DNA of 9,329 bases from Actinomycetes bacterium (GCA_030598355.1 JAUVQD010000035.1:1-9329), one strand, 5' to 3'; shown: positions 1 through 6,532, counted from the stretch's first letter. The notes: generated from the letters alone by a model not told the origin. A program made the numbers and translations.

Positions 1-72
1 ATTGAATTGTCTATGGTGTATGACCCAAAAGATCGCTAGTAAAAAGAAGCTTTGCAGATTCAGTTTTGCGCG

Positions 73-1830
73 TCACATTAGCTTATGTTCCCCTTGCATA
101 CCTTTAACTATGAGAACAAGAACAAATACGATAATCACCGCAAAAAGGGGAAGTTGAAAAACAGAGACTGAATTTGCTGAAGGGATAGTGGCGTCGGTCG
201 CCGCCATTATCAGGGGCTTTCCTTTCGCTGCCCTTTCCCAAATCTTATAGGTGGTCTCCCCCCAAGTCCTAGATCCATCCGGAGTTTCCGGAGCTTCTCC
301 CCCATGATTGACGGCCAACGTTTTATCTGCATCCACCAACCAACCCATAAACTCAGCTGAAAATGTTTCATATTTCAATTCAGCATTCACAGTGAGTGCC
401 CCAAAAGCATCGACCGGAACGTCAAATCTGTACTTTGTGTCATCCCAGTTTTGCCCATTTGCGTATTTGGCCCCTTTTATGAAGGCCCCCTCAACTTCAT
501 AAGCTGTTTTATTAAACCCGGCAGGCGGTATTCTATTGTCTTTAATAATCGTATTTAGCAACGCGAAGTTAAAAGACTTAACACCGTCAACCCCTGCTTC
601 CTGCTCGTAAATTTTTGTTTGTTTAGTTTTTTCAATCTTTCCGTCTCCATCAAGTTTTCCGTCTTCGAAGATCACGCGGCCCTCAGCGTCCGTGATTTTG
701 ATATGTATCCACATGTGTCGGCCTTCACCAAAGCCTGTCGGTAGACGATGGCCAGTCTGGTTAACAACCGTCACTGAAACTGTGGCTTCTTCACCCGGTT
801 TGAATGTCGCTCCTGAAGTTATCTTGATGTCCGCCGCCCGTTTCATGAAAACCTCGTTGCGCTCTCTAGCTTTACGCCAGGCTGACGACCGGTCTTTTGG
901 CAACGCAAAACCAGCTTCACGCCACCCGGAATCAATATCTGGATATAGGTTGGCCATTCCAGGAAAAAGTATCCAGGTCTGCGCGCCGGGAAACTTCATG
1001 GGCGGATGACATCTTTGGCACGCGTAGTCATTTTCTCCAAAGAAACTATACTTCCATTCCGTATAAGTTCTTTCCAGGGGGTGAGACATACCAGGTGAAT
1101 CCGAGCTTTCCACAATAGGATTTGAAACGTCGTGGCACGCGCCACACAACTCAGACTTTTTATGGAGGGGCTTTAAGGGATGCTTTCCGCCGACCCAGGG
1201 ATCGTCATGTCTAAAATATACAGAACCATTGCCTTCTGCGACTTCACGGTTATCATAATTAGACTTGCGCATGCCAACACGTTCCATCCTATGGCAAAAA
1301 TCGCACAATGGAATAGATTCTCTATCTATCTCAGGCGCGGGTTTAAATGAAAGTCCCCTTGAATCGCCGCCTGGAGGCTCCGATTTACCCTGAAACCAAC
1401 CAGCCCCATGGCAACGCAAGCAGTAGTCCCCGATCCCAGGCACGTCTTGCTCAGCAATCGACAGCATCGCTAGCCAAGCCGGGTCTCTGAAATCGTTCCC
1501 CATCATCGTGCCTGACCAATCTCTGTAAGCCTCATTATGGCACTCAGCACACGCCGCCGGTGGCTCAAGCTTATCGATAAGCTGCTCCGGCTGAGTTGAA
1601 TTAGCGGTTACACTGGATGCGTTTGCAATTTCATCGCTTTTAAAAAACGCGGATACTAACATTGCAAAAAGAAGAAAGTAAAAGAACGTCCTTGATTTTC
1701 GGCCAAATGACTCGTAGTTTCTTTTGATTAGATCACCCCTGAAAACGCAGCGACAACCGGTAGTTTCCCGCATAATACGGTAATTCTGGACTAAGAACAA
1801 GGCTGCTCTAAGTCGATGAATCAAGGACAA
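73..1830 (-). CDS. Membrane-anchored pentaheme c-type cytochrome
   Basis: Probable extracytoplasmic electron-transfer protein. Five CxxCH heme-binding motifs are visible at residues 94-98, 137-141, 176-180, 229-233 and 271-275, so five covalently bound c-hemes are expected. A hydrophobic segment at about 48-63 fits a signal peptide or N-terminal anchor. Residues 335-500 form a heme-free, beta-rich region that opens with a NQTGHRLPTGFGEGRH motif (358-371), which I recall from other multiheme cytochromes; its histidines could be distal heme ligands. A second hydrophobic helix at about 557-576 is followed by a short basic tail, so the protein is probably membrane-tethered. The TTG start at 1830 has no visible ribosome site and gives an unusually long leader before the hydrophobic segment, so the true start is probably downstream (the strong SD-like AGGGGTGATC at 1731-1740 points to about residue 35). 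The redox partner and substrate are unknown. It is divergent from the beta-propeller gene. Confidence 0.87.
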   Translation of the reverse strand: MSLIHRLRAALFLVQNYRIMRETTGCRCVFRGDLIKRNYESFGRKSRTFFYFLLFAMLVSAFFKSDEIANASSVTANSTQPEQLIDKLEPPAACAECHNEAYRDWSGTMMGNDFRDPAWLAMLSIAEQDVPGIGDYCLRCHGAGWFQGKSEPPGGDSRGLSFKPAPEIDRESIPLCDFCHRMERVGMRKSNYDNREVAEGNGSVYFRHDDPWVGGKHPLKPLHKKSELCGACHDVSNPIVESSDSPGMSHPLERTYTEWKYSFFGENDYACQRCHPPMKFPGAQTWILFPGMANLYPDIDSGWREAGFALPKDRSSAWRKARERNEVFMKRAADIKITSGATFKPGEEATVSVTVVNQTGHRLPTGFGEGRHMWIHIKITDAEGRVIFEDGKLDGDGKIEKTKQTKIYEQEAGVDGVKSFNFALLNTIIKDNRIPPAGFNKTAYEVEGAFIKGAKYANGQNWDDTKYRFDVPVDAFGALTVNAELKYETFSAEFMGWLVDADKTLAVNHGGEAPETPDGSRTWGETTYKIWERAAKGKPLIMAATDATIPSANSVSVFQLPLFAVIIVFVLVLIVKGMQGEHKLM

Positions 1831-1841
1831 AACGTTTAAAC

Positions 1842-1878
1842 TATGATTGGTTGGGAGAACTACTAACCAGCCAAGGAG
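1842..1878 (+). promoter_or_regulatory. Candidate -10 element and ribosome site for the beta-propeller gene
   Basis: TATGAT at 1842-1847 is a good -10 match with no convincing -35. AAGGAG at 1873-1878 is a strong Shine-Dalgarno 5 bases before an ATG at 1884. That ATG opens a frame that stops after eight codons but reads into the beta-propeller gene if a T6 run is taken as T7. The site therefore argues that the natural start is 1884, not the TTG at 1847. Confidence 0.45.
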
Positions 1879-2731
1879 AAAAGATGAAAAGGAAAACTCT
1901 TTTTTCCTAACAATTGTTTTAGCTTTCAGTACTTCGTTAACTGCTTATTCTGCCGCCAAATACTCGAGATTTCGTACTGAAAGTGGTATAAGAGTAAAGC
2001 CGGGCGCGAGTTCAAGCACAATTCGCCTGGATAACGGGCGCTTTCGCATGTACTACACTGATCAAGGTATTAAAGTTACCGATTCCGCCAAGGGCCGTGT
2101 CTTTACGAACGAAAGACGCGTTTTGAGCCTGTCGCAAGTAAGAACTGTATTTCCAAACATCACACAAATATCGAACTCCGCCATATTTCAACTTAAAGAC
2201 GACCGCTGGCGAATGATTTTTGAAGGAAAATCAGGGCGCGGTGACAGAGCCCCTCGCCGGCTTTACAGCGCGATTAGCGCAGATGGGGTATCCGGTTTTG
2301 TCGTCGAGAGTGGAGTGCGCTTGCAAGACAGAGATAAGAGCGGCGCGATTTTTACATCTGTCCCTGATGTTGTGCGGTTCAGGTATCGAAGGCTTAGGAT
2401 GTACTATACTGCCGGCCTTTGGTCGAGATCTGCGGTGTCTAGAGACGAGGGCCTTACTTGGGTAAAAGAGGGAGATTTAAGACTTCGACCCGGACGGCGC
2501 CTGACCACCATGGTCGACGCTGACGTCACAAAAGTTGGCCGGAAATACGTTTTGCTCTTCGCGACAATGCCAATGACCAGCGGCGAGGTCGGCACCCAAA
2601 GGAGAGTGCCGCTACAAAAAATATATCGCGCTTTTTCAAGAAAAGGCAGGAACTTCAAATTAGCTGGGCTCAGGATAACGTTACCCAGCGCCAACGCGAT
2701 CGATCCCTATGGTAAGAAGGGGTCGTGGTAA
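1847..2731 (+). CDS. Secreted five-bladed beta-propeller-like protein (GH43/GH32-like fold), apparently frameshifted at both ends
   Basis: Likely an exported protein with a glycosidase-type beta-propeller fold. Function is not assigned, and I cannot identify catalytic acids with confidence. Blade-like repeats ending in R-M-Y-Y-T or similar appear at residues 59-71, 113-125, 174-187 and 225-238, often followed by a Y/S-A-x-S-x-D/K-G turn (140-147, 260-267). The open frame begins at a TTG without a ribosome site and has an odd, charged N-terminus. The ATG at 1884, which has a strong SD, would give a textbook signal peptide (MKRKTLFFLTIVLAFS) if the T run at 1900-1905 had one more T. At the 3' end a fifth blade motif lies in another frame up to 2807. 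Either the gene is decaying or the sequence carries two homopolymer indel errors. A functional product would be roughly 307 residues. Confidence 0.7.
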   Translation: MVGRTTNQPRRKDEKENSFFLTIVLAFSTSLTAYSAAKYSRFRTESGIRVKPGASSSTIRLDNGRFRMYYTDQGIKVTDSAKGRVFTNERRVLSLSQVRTVFPNITQISNSAIFQLKDDRWRMIFEGKSGRGDRAPRRLYSAISADGVSGFVVESGVRLQDRDKSGAIFTSVPDVVRFRYRRLRMYYTAGLWSRSAVSRDEGLTWVKEGDLRLRPGRRLTTMVDADVTKVGRKYVLLFATMPMTSGEVGTQRRVPLQKIYRAFSRKGRNFKLAGLRITLPSANAIDPYGKKGSW

Positions 2732-2807
2732 ACGGAGCAGAATCTATTTCAGCCGCATGAAACGTGACGCCCGGACCTCAAATATTCTAAGCGCGCTATA
2801 CCGGTAG
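2721..2807 (+). other. Out-of-frame C-terminal extension of the beta-propeller gene
   Basis: After the in-frame stop at 2729-2731, another frame (codons from 2721) reads GRGKRSRIYFSRMKRDA and then TSNILSALYR before TAG at 2805. This matches the blade pattern of the preceding protein: a basic R-x-R-I/M-Y-F/Y-S/T strand followed by a I/Y-x-S-A segment. It would supply the fifth blade. Loss of one G from the run at 2719-2722 would join the frames. Confidence 0.55.
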
Positions 2808-2828
2808 GCTAAAAGCATAATGTTTTTC

Positions 2829-2886
2829 TTGAAAAACCTGATCCTTCTAGATATTCTGCGAAAAGAATCTTTTAACTGAAGGAGAG
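2829..2886 (+). promoter_or_regulatory. Promoter and ribosome site of the nitroreductase gene
   Basis: TTGAAA at 2829-2834 and TATTCT at 2852-2857 are separated by 17 bp, a good sigma-70-type promoter. AAGGAGA at 2879-2885 is a strong Shine-Dalgarno 6 bases before the TTG at 2892. This decides that unusual start codon. Confidence 0.6.
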
Positions 2887-2891
2887 CTATA

Positions 2892-3398
2892 TTGGATATT
2901 TTTCAGACAATTCAAAAAAGATATAGCGTCCGCAAGTACCAAAAACGCGACGTTGAAGACGCGAAGCTAACAAAAATTTTTGAGGCGGCCAGGCTGGCTC
3001 CCTCTGCAAAAAACTTGCAGGAGTGGCGGTTTGTCGTTGCTCGAGACGAAGAAGTGATAGAAAAACTTGCTGAAGCCGCGCAACAAAACTTCGTTCGCAA
3101 CGCGCCTGTGGTAATTGCCTGTTGCGCTGAGACTGACGGTTATATTATGAGTTGTGGTCTTGAGTCCTACCCCATAGATGTGGCAATTGCGATAGATCAT
3201 ATTGCTCTTGCCGCGACAGCATTGGGCCTTGGCACATGCTGGATCGGCAAGTTTGACCCCGATCAAGTCAAAGAGATTCTAAAGATACCAACCGATATCA
3301 TAGTCGTCGAACTTTTGCTTCTAGGCTATCCAGCCGATTCCCCGCGACCCAAAAAAAGACTGCCGCTGGAAACGATCATTAAATATGACCGCTGGTAA
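2892..3398 (+). CDS. FMN-dependent nitroreductase family protein
   Basis: Flavin oxidoreductase of the nitroreductase superfamily, cytoplasmic and usually a homodimer using NAD(P)H. The physiological substrate is unknown; members reduce quinones, nitroaromatics or flavins. The RYSVRKY motif at residues 10-16 supplies the FMN phosphate contacts. APSAKNLQEWRFVV at 36-49 is the second conserved FMN segment, and GLGTCWIG at 112-119 is the typical late glycine motif. At 168 residues it is the short, complete form of the family, without an N-terminal ferredoxin domain. The TTG start is supported by an AAGGAGA ribosome site. It stands alone behind its own promoter, and no clear terminator follows it. 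Cys77, Cys78 and Cys88 are close together, but I see no recognised iron-sulfur motif. Confidence 0.9.
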   Translation: MDIFQTIQKRYSVRKYQKRDVEDAKLTKIFEAARLAPSAKNLQEWRFVVARDEEVIEKLAEAAQQNFVRNAPVVIACCAETDGYIMSCGLESYPIDVAIAIDHIALAATALGLGTCWIGKFDPDQVKEILKIPTDIIVVELLLLGYPADSPRPKKRLPLETIIKYDRW

Positions 3399-3466
3399 AC
3401 CCTGCTGAGCAAGCGCTATATATACGAATATGACTAGGGCTTGTGCTGTAGGCTTTGTCTTATCGG

Positions 3467-3494
3467 TTGACAACAGACCAAGCTGAATTAGAAC
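3467..3494 (+). promoter_or_regulatory. Candidate promoter of the ABC exporter operon
   Basis: A perfect -35 hexamer TTGACA lies at 3467-3472. The best -10 is TAGAAC at 3489-3494 (16-bp spacer), which is weak. The rest of the 127-bp gap between nitroreductase and exporter shows no gene and no convincing terminator. Confidence 0.4.
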
Positions 3495-3525
3495 ATAGAC
3501 TAGAAACATCTACCTGTGGGGAAAT

Positions 3526-4644
3526 GTGGCCTTTTTCGGAATGATCTTCAAAAACATCTGGCGGCAGCGAGCACGCACCGTCTTAACGGTACTTGGCATA
3601 AGCTTAGGGATAGCAACTATTGTCGTCCTTGGGGTTATCGGGGAAGGCCTTAAAGACACTCTTGAGCAAACCATAAAGACGGGTGAGGCAGACTTCACCG
3701 TTGCCCAGGGGAACGTGGCTGATTTTTCCTTTAGTTTAGTTAGCGAAGATCAAATCCAAGAGATCAGAAAGACCAAGGGTGTTAAAGAGGCCGTTGGCGT
3801 TTTAATGGGCTTCGCCCAAACAGAACAAAACCCTCTCTTTATGATGTATGGCCAAAGAACAGAGGATTGGGATCTCCTTGGCGCCAACCTTTCAAAAGGC
3901 CGCAAGTTCAAGGACGGGAAAGACGAGATGGTCATCGGCAAGATCGCTGCCAGAAATATGGATATTCATGTTGGTGACGAACTACCAATACGAAATCGCG
4001 TCTTTAAAGTTGTCGGTGTTTTTGAGACTGGCAATCCAATGCAAGACGGAGGAGGGCTAGTGCCCCTCGACGTATTGCAGATACAGGAAAAGAAAAAGGA
4101 TCAGGTCACTATGGTCTTAGTGAAAGTAACAAGCGAAGTCCGCGATATCAGAAAGTTTGCCAGGAAAATAGAGAACAAGTTTGACGGCGACCTGGCAGCG
4201 CTGACCGATGTTTCCGAGTTCTCTTCGGTCGATCAAGGCCTTGAGATAATGGATTTTATGAGCGGAGCTATATCATTCCTTGCAGTGGTGATCGGGGGTA
4301 TTGGAGTGATGAACACAATTATGATGAGCGTTTTTGAACGCACTCGAGAAATCGGGATTTTGAGAGCGATCGGCTGGAAAAAAAGACGAATCTTGATGAT
4401 GATTCTTGGCGAATCATTTCTGCTTGGCTTAGTTTCAATCGTGGTTGGCACTGGCTTGGGCCTGATCGCTGTCCAATACATAATGACTTTTCCCGTTGCG
4501 GAAAGTTTTTTTAAACCGAGCTACTCAACGATTATTTTCGAGCGCGCGGTTTTAGTCGGCATTCTGGTCAGCGTCCTTGGCGGTCTTTATCCCGCTATTC
4601 GGGCTACCAGGTTTTCCCCGGCGGAAGCGTTAAGATATGAATAA
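3526..4644 (+). CDS. ABC transporter permease, FtsX/MacB type
   Basis: Membrane subunit of a MacB/LolCDE-type ABC system. These use ATP hydrolysis as a mechanical drive across the membrane and typically export lipoproteins, peptides or drugs; the cargo here is unknown. The layout is typical: one transmembrane helix near the N-terminus (about 18-40), a large extracytoplasmic MacB-core-like domain (about 41-240), then three helices (about 245-268, 294-320 and 338-358). The cytoplasmic coupling loop ERTREIGILRAIG (271-283) and the C-terminal PAIRATRFSPAEALRYE segment are family hallmarks. The 372-residue length is normal. The GTG start has GGGG about four bases upstream, so it is not certain; the ATG at 3541 is an alternative. 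It overlaps the ATPase gene by 8 bp, so the two are translationally coupled. Confidence 0.92.
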   Translation: MAFFGMIFKNIWRQRARTVLTVLGISLGIATIVVLGVIGEGLKDTLEQTIKTGEADFTVAQGNVADFSFSLVSEDQIQEIRKTKGVKEAVGVLMGFAQTEQNPLFMMYGQRTEDWDLLGANLSKGRKFKDGKDEMVIGKIAARNMDIHVGDELPIRNRVFKVVGVFETGNPMQDGGGLVPLDVLQIQEKKKDQVTMVLVKVTSEVRDIRKFARKIENKFDGDLAALTDVSEFSSVDQGLEIMDFMSGAISFLAVVIGGIGVMNTIMMSVFERTREIGILRAIGWKKRRILMMILGESFLLGLVSIVVGTGLGLIAVQYIMTFPVAESFFKPSYSTIIFERAVLVGILVSVLGGLYPAIRATRFSPAEALRYE

Positions 4645-5302
4645 CTTGATTGAATTGCGAGCGATACGAAAGTATTTTGACGGAGGGAAGATAAAGGCCC
4701 TGGACGGCGCGACGCTAATGATTAAAGATGGCGAATTTGTCTCAATAATGGGGCCGTCCGGCAGTGGCAAATCAACCTTGATTAATATGATCGGTGGGCT
4801 CGATAAGCCTGACTCGGGTCAAATTGTCGTTGACGGCGACGATATAACGAAAGCGCGTGATTTGACGCGTTACCGGTCAAAAGAGATTGGCTTCGTTTTT
4901 CAGCTGCACAACCTTATCCCCTCTCAAACCGCTCTTGAGAATGTCATTCTTCCCATGCATGAGGGTAATCTAAAATCAAAACAACGGCATGAACGAGCGC
5001 TTTATCTTCTACGTCAAGTTGGTCTTGAGGATAGAATCAATAGCTACCCGACACAACTATCCGGCGGAGAACGTCAACGAGTTTCGATAGCGCGCGCTTT
5101 GGCCAATTCCCCGAAGATAATCCTGGCTGATGAACCCACAGGCAGTTTGGACTCGAAAAGTAGCGATATGATCATGGATCTTTTGGAAAGCATTTGGAAA
5201 GAAGAAAAGAAGACCCTTATTGTTATTACGCATGAAGAAATCATTGGCAAACGAGCAGAGCGAACTATACGCATGATTGATGGTCGAGTTGAGCAAGACT
5301 AA
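4637..5302 (+). CDS. ABC transporter ATP-binding protein, LolD/MacB type
   Basis: Cytoplasmic ATPase that pairs with the preceding permease. All nucleotide-binding elements are intact: Walker A GPSGSGKST at 39-47, Q-loop Gln89, signature LSGGERQR at 141-148, Walker B IILADEP at 161-167, D-loop SLD at 170-172 and H-loop His199. The 221-residue size and the NLIPSQTALENV segment after the Q-loop are typical of the LolD/MacB/FtsE clade. The ATG lies inside the last codons of the permease gene. No periplasmic adaptor (MacA-like) gene is next to the pair in this window. The gene ends only 10 bp from the stop of the convergent desulfoferrodoxin gene, and I see no terminator between them. Confidence 0.95.
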   Translation: MNNLIELRAIRKYFDGGKIKALDGATLMIKDGEFVSIMGPSGSGKSTLINMIGGLDKPDSGQIVVDGDDITKARDLTRYRSKEIGFVFQLHNLIPSQTALENVILPMHEGNLKSKQRHERALYLLRQVGLEDRINSYPTQLSGGERQRVSIARALANSPKIILADEPTGSLDSKSSDMIMDLLESIWKEEKKTLIVITHEEIIGKRAERTIRMIDGRVEQD

Positions 5303-5312
5303 CGGTTGATAT

Positions 5313-5690
5313 TTAAGATTGCCATAGCCCATGTACACTGCAATATTCTCTGGCCGTAATACTGCCGACAGTGGTCACGCTAAAGATAGCTTCTGGTTCT
5401 TCACCGGGCTCAAGAAACTTTCTGTGAGCGATACCATCTGTGACTATCTCTATCCACTCAATATAATGTTCGTTTTCCATCGGATGCGGGATTGAGCCAA
5501 CTCTTACCCTTATCCCGCCTTCAATTTCTTCGATTACCGGAACATGTTTTTCTTCGCCCTTGTCATCATGTTTTTCTCGAAGAAGCTCCATTTGCTGACC
5601 GCAACAGACTAATTCGCCCCCGCCCGGATGCACGATTTCAATGATATTCCCGCAACTGCCACACTTATAAATCTGTCTGATCTTCGTCAT
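5313..5690 (-). CDS. dfx: Desulfoferrodoxin (superoxide reductase, two-iron form)
   Basis: Reduces superoxide to hydrogen peroxide without making oxygen, a cytoplasmic defence typical of anaerobes; electrons usually come from rubredoxin. The N-terminal desulforedoxin domain carries the center I iron ligands Cys10, Cys13, Cys29 and Cys30. The catalytic center II in the C-terminal domain has His49, His69, His75, Cys117 and His120, with Glu47 and Lys48 in the conserved EKHVP motif before it. All expected ligands are present, and 125 residues is the normal length, so the enzyme should be active. The ATG at 5690 follows a GAGGAG ribosome site at a good distance. It lies downstream of the DUF3052-like gene on the same strand with a 176-bp gap holding palindromes, so separate stress control is likely. 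No rubredoxin or rubrerythrin gene is in the window. Confidence 0.96.
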   Translation of the reverse strand: MTKIRQIYKCGSCGNIIEIVHPGGGELVCCGQQMELLREKHDDKGEEKHVPVIEEIEGGIRVRVGSIPHPMENEHYIEWIEIVTDGIAHRKFLEPGEEPEAIFSVTTVGSITAREYCSVHGLWQS

Positions 5691-5740
5691 AAGTCAACTC
5701 CTCATTGATTACTCACAAGTCCAAACTGAAATCTCGACTC

Positions 5741-5768
5741 ATTTTACTACAAGTAAATCTATATTTAC
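5741..5768 (-). promoter_or_regulatory. Operator-like overlapping palindromes upstream of desulfoferrodoxin
   Basis: On the plus strand TTTACT-ACA-AGTAAA (5743-5757) overlaps GTAAAT-CTAT-ATTTAC (5753-5768). The half-sites TTTAC/GTAAA thus recur three times, about 10-11 bp apart. On the minus strand the edge of the first palindrome holds TAAAAT (5741-5746), a possible -10 for dfx, without a good -35. A repressor or activator site is likely; the regulator cannot be named. The same gap also has a 12-bp palindrome TTCAGCGCTGAA at 5842-5853, and nothing else I recognise. Confidence 0.45.
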
Positions 5769-5866
5769 CCATTCCCCGTCACTCTTTGCATTGCCAAGCA
5801 CACGCATGGTATATTTTCAGTGCAGATTGCGGGTTTGCCACTTCAGCGCTGAATGTGTTACCGGTT

Positions 5867-6247
5867 TTAGAGCTTTATGCGCATCGCTGACCATGTGTCG
5901 TCAACTGAAATCATCGATACGGCGTCTAAGCCAATTGAGAGCGCGTACTTCCAGATAACGTCGCGGTTAACATCTGTTTCAACTTTTGATGTGCCCTTTG
6001 GATAACTGACCCATAGCAGGCCTTTCGGAGAAAGATGTTTGCTGGCTTTCTCTAATTGCGCTTCAAGTTCTTTTTTCGATGTCAAAAATATTTGGATAAA
6101 ATCGACGTTGTCGCTAAGTTTCGTCAAAATATCTATCTCGGGTGGTAGATCCCCGAGAGTGGAGCGGTAATCTTCTGGTTCATTTAACAAAACAACTTTG
6201 TAATTCTCTTTTATTAGCAGTTTTTGAGCCACGCTTTTTTGCGACAC
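5867..6247 (-). CDS. DUF3052-like protein of unknown function
   Basis: Small protein without signal peptide or membrane segment, so probably cytoplasmic. I recognise the pattern of the DUF3052 family: an N-terminal V-A-Q-K-L-x-I-K segment (6-13), YKVVLLNEPEDY (16-27), LGDLPPEIDI (31-40), a hydrophobic strand DFIQIFLTSKKELE (49-62), the hallmark LLWVSYPKGTSKVETDVNRD (77-96) and the end motif VDDTWSAMRIK (115-125). The central strand order recalls a methyltransferase-like Rossmann core, but I see no clear SAM-binding glycine motif. The function is unknown. The start is GTG, with AAGGG about 12 bases upstream, which is a long spacing. It precedes desulfoferrodoxin on the same strand, and a TATAAT lies about 38 bp upstream of the start. 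Confidence 0.75.
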   Translation of the reverse strand: MSQKSVAQKLLIKENYKVVLLNEPEDYRSTLGDLPPEIDILTKLSDNVDFIQIFLTSKKELEAQLEKASKHLSPKGLLWVSYPKGTSKVETDVNRDVIWKYALSIGLDAVSMISVDDTWSAMRIKL

Positions 6248-6285
6248 TTTTGGACCCGACCCTTCTATCCCAATTTTTCCCTATA

Positions 6286-6291
6286 ATTATA
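6286..6291 (-). promoter_or_regulatory. Candidate -10 element for the DUF3052-like gene
   Basis: A perfect TATAAT is read on the minus strand at 6291-6286. It would start transcription near 6279 and leave a leader of about 30 bases before the GTG at 6247. The 17-bp spaced -35 position reads TTTTAT, a poor match. Confidence 0.4.
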
Positions 6292-6317
6292 ACCAGCGAA
6301 GTCTGGAAATAAAAAAG

Positions 6318-6342
6318 GAAAAACCCGTCAACCGGGTTTTTC
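6318..6342. terminator. Intrinsic terminator hairpin not attached to an annotated gene
   Basis: A perfect 10-bp stem (GAAAAACCCG at 6318-6327 with CGGGTTTTTC at 6333-6342) closes a 5-base loop. On the minus strand it is followed by a second T run (complement of A6 at 6311-6316), so it reads best as a minus-strand terminator, though it could act both ways. It sits between two divergent genes, where no annotated transcript ends. Confidence 0.7.
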
Positions 6343-6412
6343 AATTACGCTAAGGGCCATACTTCACGCTTTTTTGTTAATTGTATTATCGGCTGTTTAA
6401 GCAAGCGCCTTT

Positions 6413-6476
6413 AAATGATTAGGTGACACGTACTTAATTCGAAGCTCGGAATTAAGTACGTGTCACCTAATCATTT
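6413..6476. repeat. Perfect 28-bp inverted repeat with 8-base loop
   Basis: Left arm 6413-6440 (AAATGATTAGG to CTTAATTC) is exactly complementary to right arm 6449-6476, around the loop GAAGCTCG (6441-6448). Each arm includes GTGACAC and the segment GTACTTAATT. No T run follows, so it is not an ordinary terminator. It lies about 18 bp before the regulator boxes. A REP/IS200-like hairpin or small non-autonomous mobile element is possible, but this is inference. Confidence 0.85.
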
Positions 6477-6493
6477 GTCTTTAAGATACTCAA

Positions 6494-6526
6494 TTATCAG
6501 CTAATTCTCAGAATTATTGATATTAT
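6494..6526 (+). promoter_or_regulatory. Tandem regulator boxes and extended -10 in front of the response regulator gene
   Basis: TTATCAG (6494-6500) and TTCTCAG (6505-6511) form a direct repeat with an 11-bp period, the spacing typical of OmpR/PhoB-family sites. The second box is also part of the palindrome AATTCT-C-AGAATT (6503-6515). TGA-TATTAT (6518-6526) is a good extended -10. Transcription would then begin at or next to the ATG at 6533, giving a leaderless mRNA. The boxes overlap the -35 and spacer, a position that favours autorepression. Confidence 0.55.
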
Positions 6527-6532
6527 TTGAGT

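Noticed and set aside
308..502. Plus-strand open frames inside the cytochrome gene (308-502, 692-1009, 897-1118)
   Set aside because: They lie antisense to a gene with five intact heme motifs, and their translations show no domain or start signal.
3526..5302. Naming the exporter macB or lolCD
   Set aside because: The motifs define the superfamily only; there is no adaptor, Lol partner or cargo gene in the window to support a specific name.
5303..5312. Terminator between the ABC ATPase and desulfoferrodoxin genes
   Set aside because: Only 10 bp separate the convergent stops and I found no stable hairpin with a T run; the transcripts probably overlap.
5705..5890. 61-codon open frame on the plus strand between desulfoferrodoxin and the DUF3052-like gene
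   Set aside because: It has no ribosome site or recognisable composition, overlaps the dfx operator region and the end of the DUF3052-like gene, and reads like chance sequence.
6413..6476. Inverted repeat read as the terminator of a gene
   Set aside because: There is no T run after either arm on either strand, and no gene ends beside it.
6318..6476. CRISPR or other tandem repeat array
   Set aside because: There is one hairpin and one inverted repeat, with no repeated unit at regular spacing.
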